Of a stretch of DNA of 64,000 bases, positions 60,203-64,000 are shown piece after piece. The translations under genes were made by a program, and so were the position numbers. The stretch spans positions 124,001 to 188,000 of the forward strand of contig NZ_PPHG01000097.1 of assembly GCF_002904295.1 (NCBI RefSeq), written 5' to 3'. The notes beneath the pieces are model-generated. The model was not told the origin of the DNA and made no database searches. It saw only the letters and a program-made list of their open reading frames with translations. Source of the stretch: Amycolatopsis sp. CA-128772. GTDB taxonomy: Bacteria > Actinomycetota > Actinomycetes > Mycobacteriales > Pseudonocardiaceae. How positions within the stretch are numbered: the stretch's first letter is position 1; every line of letters starts with the position of its first letter.

Positions 60203-60748
60203 CTATTGGTCGCTGGGCGGCCAAAGGTTGGACAATTCCAACTCTTGGCGGGCGCTTATAAGGAATTTGAGCTGGGCTTGCCACATCTTGTCGAAGAATT
60301 CTGTTGGAATATCCTGTTCGGTCTTTGTGGCTCGTGCGGCAGCTATTCGTCGAGCGGAATCGACGAGTTCCTTGGCGACGTCAGCTGTTTCGCGGCGCGC
60401 CGATACAAGTCGGACGGCCATAATCGTTGCTTCGAGCTTCTCTCGGTAAGGTCGACCGACTTCATCGAAGTAGGGCATCATCTCGTCAGGCTTCCGCGGA
60501 TGCGGGGAAGCAGAGATGTTGGCATTAGAGTCGAGTGCAAATGCGACGTACTGACGGTATGCGGAGACGAAATCATTGTAGGTCGACAGTCGAATATCGC
60601 GCCACTGGCGAGCGTGGTCTCGCTGCCACAATATTTTCTGGTTGCGAGTGGTCAACCATCCGCCCAGCATGACACCCAACAATGTAACTACCGCCGTGGT
60701 AGCGCTCGCCACGAAGTTCACAGCCACCGTCCTTGTCGGATCGCCCAC
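60203..60748 (-). CDS. Inserted single-pass membrane protein gene
   Basis: A 181-residue protein encoded against the direction of the Tad operon, ATG 60748. One N-terminal transmembrane helix (about 10-31, FVASATTAVVTLLGVMLGGW), then a long helical cytoplasmic region: RNQKILWQRDHARQWRDIRL, YNDFVSAYRQYVAFALDSNA, AKELVDSARRIAAARATKTE. Its GC content and codon use are visibly less extreme than the flanking pilus genes, suggesting recent acquisition. Resembles the many small actinobacterial one-helix proteins of unknown role. Region 60750-60916 holds nothing further. Confidence 0.7.
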   Translation of the reverse strand: MGDPTRTVAVNFVASATTAVVTLLGVMLGGWLTTRNQKILWQRDHARQWRDIRLSTYNDFVSAYRQYVAFALDSNANISASPHPRKPDEMMPYFDEVGRPYREKLEATIMAVRLVSARRETADVAKELVDSARRIAAARATKTEQDIPTEFFDKMWQAQLKFLISARQELELSNLWPPSDQ

Positions 60749-60916
60749 TTGGTCTTGAGGACGTTCTGGCAGTCAACAACTATCAGGGGTCACGGATCTA
60801 CGCGCAATCGAGTGAATCCGCCCCGACAAGTCATTGTGTGCGATCTCGACTTCCGCGATCAGAGAAGACGCGGCTGTTCGGGTAACCGCGTCGCAGGTAT
60901 TGGCGGGAGGTGTGCA

Positions 60917-61369
60917 ATGGGATTGAGCATGGCGCTGCGCCGCTGGGTGCATCGCCTGCGCAAAGACGAAGGCGGTCGGGTGACGGCCTTCGTTGTCACC
61001 ATCGTGCTCGCGGCCCTCCTCTTCGCCGGCCTCGTACTCGATGGCGGGCTGGCACTGGCCGCCAAGGTCCGCGCCATCGGCGAAGCGCAGGAGGCCGCAC
61101 GGGCCGGCGCCCAGGAGATCGATCTGGCTGCGTACCGCGCCGACGGCTCGCTGCGCCTGGTCCCGCAACGTGCGGGCGCCGCGGCTCGGAGCTACCTCGC
61201 CGCCGCGGGGCACACCGGCAGTGTGACGGTCACCGGAAACAAGGTCGCCGTAACCGTCACCATCGACCAGCCCACCCAGCTGCTCGGGCTCGTCAGCATC
61301 GCCTCGATCACCGTAACCGGAGCCGGACAAGCTGAACCACAGCGCGGAATCTCCGGCGTACTTCCATGA
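60917..61369 (+). CDS. TadG-like pilus protein (Flp-type N-terminal domain)
   Basis: A 150-residue protein with leader HRLRKDEGGRVTAFVVTIVL, the hydrophobic helix LAALLFAGLVLDGGLALAAK typical of TadG N-terminal domains (with the conserved D-G-G after the helix), then AIGEAQEAARAGAQEIDLAA and a beta-rich tail. ATG 60917 with GGGAGGTG upstream. Resumes the Tad operon after the inserted gene. Confidence 0.83.
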   Translation: MGLSMALRRWVHRLRKDEGGRVTAFVVTIVLAALLFAGLVLDGGLALAAKVRAIGEAQEAARAGAQEIDLAAYRADGSLRLVPQRAGAAARSYLAAAGHTGSVTVTGNKVAVTVTIDQPTQLLGLVSIASITVTGAGQAEPQRGISGVLP

Positions 61370-61381
61370 GAGGACACGAAA

Positions 61382-61774
61382 ATGGTTACTACCGAAGAGA
61401 TCGAACGCCGCATCGAGGAAGCTGACGCAGCCCGCAGCGCGAAGAGGACCGAGGCCGCGCGGCGCCTCGGCGAGCTCGTTCAGCAGCGGACTGAACTGGC
61501 CGAGAAGCTCAGCGAGATCGACCGGAAGCTCGGGGACGTCCTCGTCGGAGCGAGCGACGTCATCGGCATCGACGAGCTGGCCAAGTTCACCGATGTCCCG
61601 GCTGCCGACCTCGCCCAGTGGCGCGACGGCCGCAAGACGACCCGGGCCAGGCGCAAGCGGCAGACCGCGAGCACGCCTGCTCCAAAGATCAGTCCGAGCG
61701 CGCCACCGACGCTCGCCGGACCGCGGACGTCGGCCGCCGATGCGTCCACCCGGGCTCCCGTACCAGTGCCGTGA
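61382..61774 (+). CDS. Coiled-coil protein of the Tad locus
   Basis: A 130-residue cytoplasmic protein. Residues about 5-55 form an Arg/Glu/Ala coiled coil (EAARRLGELVQQRTELAEKL); about 56-80 (DVIGIDELAKFTDVPAADLA) looks like a small helix-turn-helix or adaptor segment; the C-terminal 45 residues are Lys/Arg then Pro/Ser/Thr-rich and unstructured. Unknown function; coupled to the following regulator gene (GTGA overlap). Confidence 0.7.
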   Translation: MVTTEEIERRIEEADAARSAKRTEAARRLGELVQQRTELAEKLSEIDRKLGDVLVGASDVIGIDELAKFTDVPAADLAQWRDGRKTTRARRKRQTASTPAPKISPSAPPTLAGPRTSAADASTRAPVPVP

Positions 61775-64000
61775 CCGTGCCGGCCCTTTTTCGCCGGCCG
61801 CGGGTGTTCGTCGCAGCACTCCGGTGCGCCCGCGGACTGCTCGCGTCCGGCGCCCTGCTCGGCCTCGTGGTTGGCCTGCCCTGGGCTCTGGTGCACTTCG
61901 TGGGCTGGCCGCTGCCCGAGCAGCTGCCGACCTGGGACGAGATCCAGGCGACCCTGCTCAACCCGATGAGCGTCCGCTTCTTGCTGGACACCTTGGCGGT
62001 GGTCTGCTGGATCGTCTGGTTCTTCTTCGTTCTGGATGTCCTTCGCTGCTCCGTCGACGCGGTGCGCGGTATGACGTGGCCGAGTCGCCGTCCCGGCCCA
62101 ATGCGCGGGGTCGCCGCGGTCCTCGTCGGGACCATCGTGCTCACCCTCCTCGGCAGCCGAAGCTCGTACTCCGCGCCACTTGCGGGCACCGCGGCGCTCA
62201 CCGTCGGCCTCCGGCCGGTCACCGTCGTCACATCCCCGGACCCAGGTCCGGCACCACAGGCGACCAGCGTGGTTATCGATCCCGCTGCGCCTGCTCCGGC
62301 CGGCATGGTCCAGGTCACCGAGGAAGTCCGACTCCCACACGACGGGGTCTACGACAGCCTGTGGCGCGTCGCCGAGCGCCTCTACGGTGCCGGTGGCGGC
62401 AGCCGTTGGCCCGAGCTCTTTCAGCTGAACCGCGGCGTGGAGCAGCCCGACGGACGTGCGCTGACGAACCCCAATCTCGTGCGGCCCGGCTGGAAGTTCA
62501 CCGCGTGCATCCCGGCGCCCAACCAGGAGCACCCGCCAGTGCCGCCCCGACAACCACCCCCTCCCACGACCACGGCGCCCACCCAGCCCGCTCCGGACCC
62601 AACCGCGGCCGGGGAGCACCGCGAAGACCATCCCGACTCTGCCGTGGACCTGGTGACGGGCGTGTTCGTCAGCCTCGGCCTCGCCGGAGCGATTGCCGCG
62701 GCCGTGGCGTCGACCAGGACGTGGCGCCGGCGGCGCTATCGGATCGGAAGCGGCTACCGTGCTGACCTCCAGCGCCCGATCGCCCCCGTGGTCCGCGCCC
62801 TCTCCGCCGCGCACGACGACGGCGACCTGCGTCCTGCTGAAGTTGCGGAGCTCGTCGACCTGGCATCACCAGGGGAGCCGGAACCTAGCGGCAAGCTGGC
62901 CCAGGTACCCACGAAGATCGGCGTTCGAGAACGTCGCGAACTGGCCCTGAACCTCGCCAGCACCCGCGGGCTCGGCCTCGCCGGCGCAGGAGCGACCGCG
63001 GCCGCTCGCGCGCTGCTCCTGCACCTGCTTGCCGAGCAGCAACCTGGCAACGGTGTCGGCGTGATCGTGCCCGTTGACGACTTGCGTCTGGTTTTCGACG
63101 GCATCGCCGTTGAGGACCTGCCGACCAGCGTTCACGTCGTCGCGACGCTCGATGCCGCGCTCGACGAGATGGAGGCGGCACTGCTGACTCGTACTCGCCA
63201 CGCGATCGAGGAGACCGGAGCTCGGCTCGCTGTACCTTCGCTCGTACTGCTCGCCAGGCCGACATCTCACGCTGATCGTCGCCTGCAAGCCGTCCTCGAC
63301 AACGGCTCGACCCTCGGCCTGGCCGGCGTGCTCCTCGGCCAGTGGCGTTCCGGCGCGACTCTGCTCGTCCGCCACGACGGCACCGTCAGCGCGACCAGTC
63401 CCGGGATCGACGACGTTCTCACCGGTACGCGCCTGTTCAACGTTCCAGCCGCCGACGCCACCTCTCTCCTCGAAGTGCTTCGAGCTGCAGAGGGCGCCGC
63501 CGAACACGCTCGGGAACCGGTTCCCGAGCAGCGATCAACGGAGGTCGAGGCGAGCAGCTCGCTTAAGAAGGAGGAGCAGCACGCCGAGGGCAACCAGCCT
63601 GCAACCCGCGAGGAACCGCCGGTCGGCACCAAGCAGCCGCGGCTGTTCCTGCGTGTGCTGGGCCGAGTCCAACTCGCCGTACGGGATGAAGCAGGTGATC
63701 GCGAGCTGGGCGGTGCGTTCACGCCGAAGCAGCGTGAAGTGCTCGTCTTCCTCGCGCTGCATCCCCAGGGAGTCCGGCGCGAGGTCCTCAACGAGGCCGT
63801 CTGGCCCGACAGCCGTCCACCGCGGCCGTACAACTCGTTCCACAACACCCTCTCGACGTTGCGCCGCGCGCTCGCCGACGCCACCGACGGCCAGACGGGC
63901 CACCTCGTCCTCAACGAGGACGGTCGCTACCGGCTCAGCGACGAACACCTCGACGTCGACTTCTGGCAGCTGCAGCGCGTTCTGCAGGCGCAGCGCCCAC
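61771..64000 (+). CDS. LysM and BTAD membrane regulator, 3' end outside the window
   Basis: The frame is open from GTG 61771 to the right edge (743 codons seen). Two N-terminal transmembrane regions (about 14-45 and 66-92) plus a helix about 112-130; a LysM domain at about 181-248 (VYDSLWRVAERLYG, WPELFQLNRG, LVRPGWKF); a Pro-rich linker; a helix about 285-305; an unrecognised domain about 320-590; then a winged-helix/BTAD region (LFLRVLGRVQLAVRDEAG, FTPKQREVLVFLALHPQG, FHNTLSTLRRALADATDG). Such proteins sit in actinobacterial Tad loci and resemble SARP-type regulators tied to the cell wall. GTGA overlap with the upstream gene. Confidence 0.83.
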   Translation, partial: MTVPALFRRPRVFVAALRCARGLLASGALLGLVVGLPWALVHFVGWPLPEQLPTWDEIQATLLNPMSVRFLLDTLAVVCWIVWFFFVLDVLRCSVDAVRGMTWPSRRPGPMRGVAAVLVGTIVLTLLGSRSSYSAPLAGTAALTVGLRPVTVVTSPDPGPAPQATSVVIDPAAPAPAGMVQVTEEVRLPHDGVYDSLWRVAERLYGAGGGSRWPELFQLNRGVEQPDGRALTNPNLVRPGWKFTACIPAPNQEHPPVPPRQPPPPTTTAPTQPAPDPTAAGEHREDHPDSAVDLVTGVFVSLGLAGAIAAAVASTRTWRRRRYRIGSGYRADLQRPIAPVVRALSAAHDDGDLRPAEVAELVDLASPGEPEPSGKLAQVPTKIGVRERRELALNLASTRGLGLAGAGATAAARALLLHLLAEQQPGNGVGVIVPVDDLRLVFDGIAVEDLPTSVHVVATLDAALDEMEAALLTRTRHAIEETGARLAVPSLVLLARPTSHADRRLQAVLDNGSTLGLAGVLLGQWRSGATLLVRHDGTVSATSPGIDDVLTGTRLFNVPAADATSLLEVLRAAEGAAEHAREPVPEQRSTEVEASSSLKKEEQHAEGNQPATREEPPVGTKQPRLFLRVLGRVQLAVRDEAGDRELGGAFTPKQREVLVFLALHPQGVRREVLNEAVWPDSRPPRPYNSFHNTLSTLRRALADATDGQTGHLVLNEDGRYRLSDEHLDVDFWQLQRVLQAQRP

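Noticed and set aside
59762..61369. A single 535-residue protein running from the truncated ORF into the TadG-like protein
   Set aside because: The middle part is antisense of the inserted lower-GC gene and lacks coding character; the TadG-like part has its own strong ribosome binding site.
1..64000. CRISPR array, rRNA genes or insertion-sequence transposase
   Set aside because: No regularly spaced repeat with unique spacers, no rRNA sequence and no transposase or integrase motif was seen on either strand.

Overview
The window is very GC-rich, uses GTG and TTG starts freely and is full of ATGA/GTGA stop-start overlaps. Together with the gene content (eno-ftsB/divIC-DUF501-ppx block, DUF2637/SpdB mobile-element proteins, actinobacterial LexA box, actinomycete Tad-type pilus genes, XRE regulators in pairs) this indicates an actinomycete, most likely a Pseudonocardiaceae member such as Amycolatopsis. 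That placement is inferred from gene families and base composition, not from a marker gene.

Positions 1-21770 look like ordinary chromosome. Two lytic transglycosylases flank the conserved enolase / septum-initiator / DUF501 neighbourhood, followed by exopolyphosphatase, a 21-bp tandem repeat, a five-gene oligopeptide ABC importer (a perfect hairpin follows its binding-protein gene), a secreted subtilase, a frameshifted small gene, two tandem membrane paralogs, a serine carboxypeptidase-type S10 peptidase, a family-5 uracil-DNA glycosylase, a type II NADH dehydrogenase and a secreted GH18-CBM13 chitinase-like protein.

From 21.8 kb the content turns accessory. A Nudix/winged-helix regulator is divergent from a coupled gene pair: a nucleoside-phosphorylase-like protein, and a 709-residue membrane protein. 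The tail of the first and the head of the second carry the same QQ[VI]GA[VI]YG motif. This pattern suggests a two-component conflict system joined by an amyloid-type signalling motif. An unusual class I tRNA with anticodon UAA ends this block and marks the edge of a decayed actinomycete integrative element, in which a DUF2637 gene and an orphan paralog gene each occur twice.

At 30.6-40.3 kb lies a probable defence island: an AlbA_2 (Schlafen-type) protein, then a minus-strand operon encoding a two-domain ubiquitin-like protein ending in Gly, an E2-like protein with a single Cys, a JAMM peptidase, an E1-like protein, and finally a 1208-residue protein with a PD-(D/E)XK nuclease signature. The order Ubl-E2-JAMM-E1 matches the Bil (bacterial ISG15-like) systems. 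The appended giant nuclease-like protein is the unusual part. A divergent leaderless gene pair ends in an HTH-ImmA/IrrE metalloprotease.

From 40.3 to 51.4 kb there is a mixture: an orphan ImuA-like gene under a perfect LexA box, a GNAT protein, a phosphotransferase, a protein resembling the GRDP-like family, broken regulator fragments, three XRE-family regulators or regulator fragments, a YdcF protein, an MFS transporter fused to a GGDEF diguanylate cyclase, and an HxlR regulator. From 51.7 kb to the right edge runs a Tad/Flp-type pilus locus: prepilin peptidase, a frameshifted lipoprotein, a secreted protein, SAF-domain protein, TadZ-, TadA-, TadB-, TadC-like proteins, Flp pilin, three TadE/TadG-like pseudopilins and a LysM-BTAD membrane regulator. 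A minus-strand, lower-GC gene is inserted in it.
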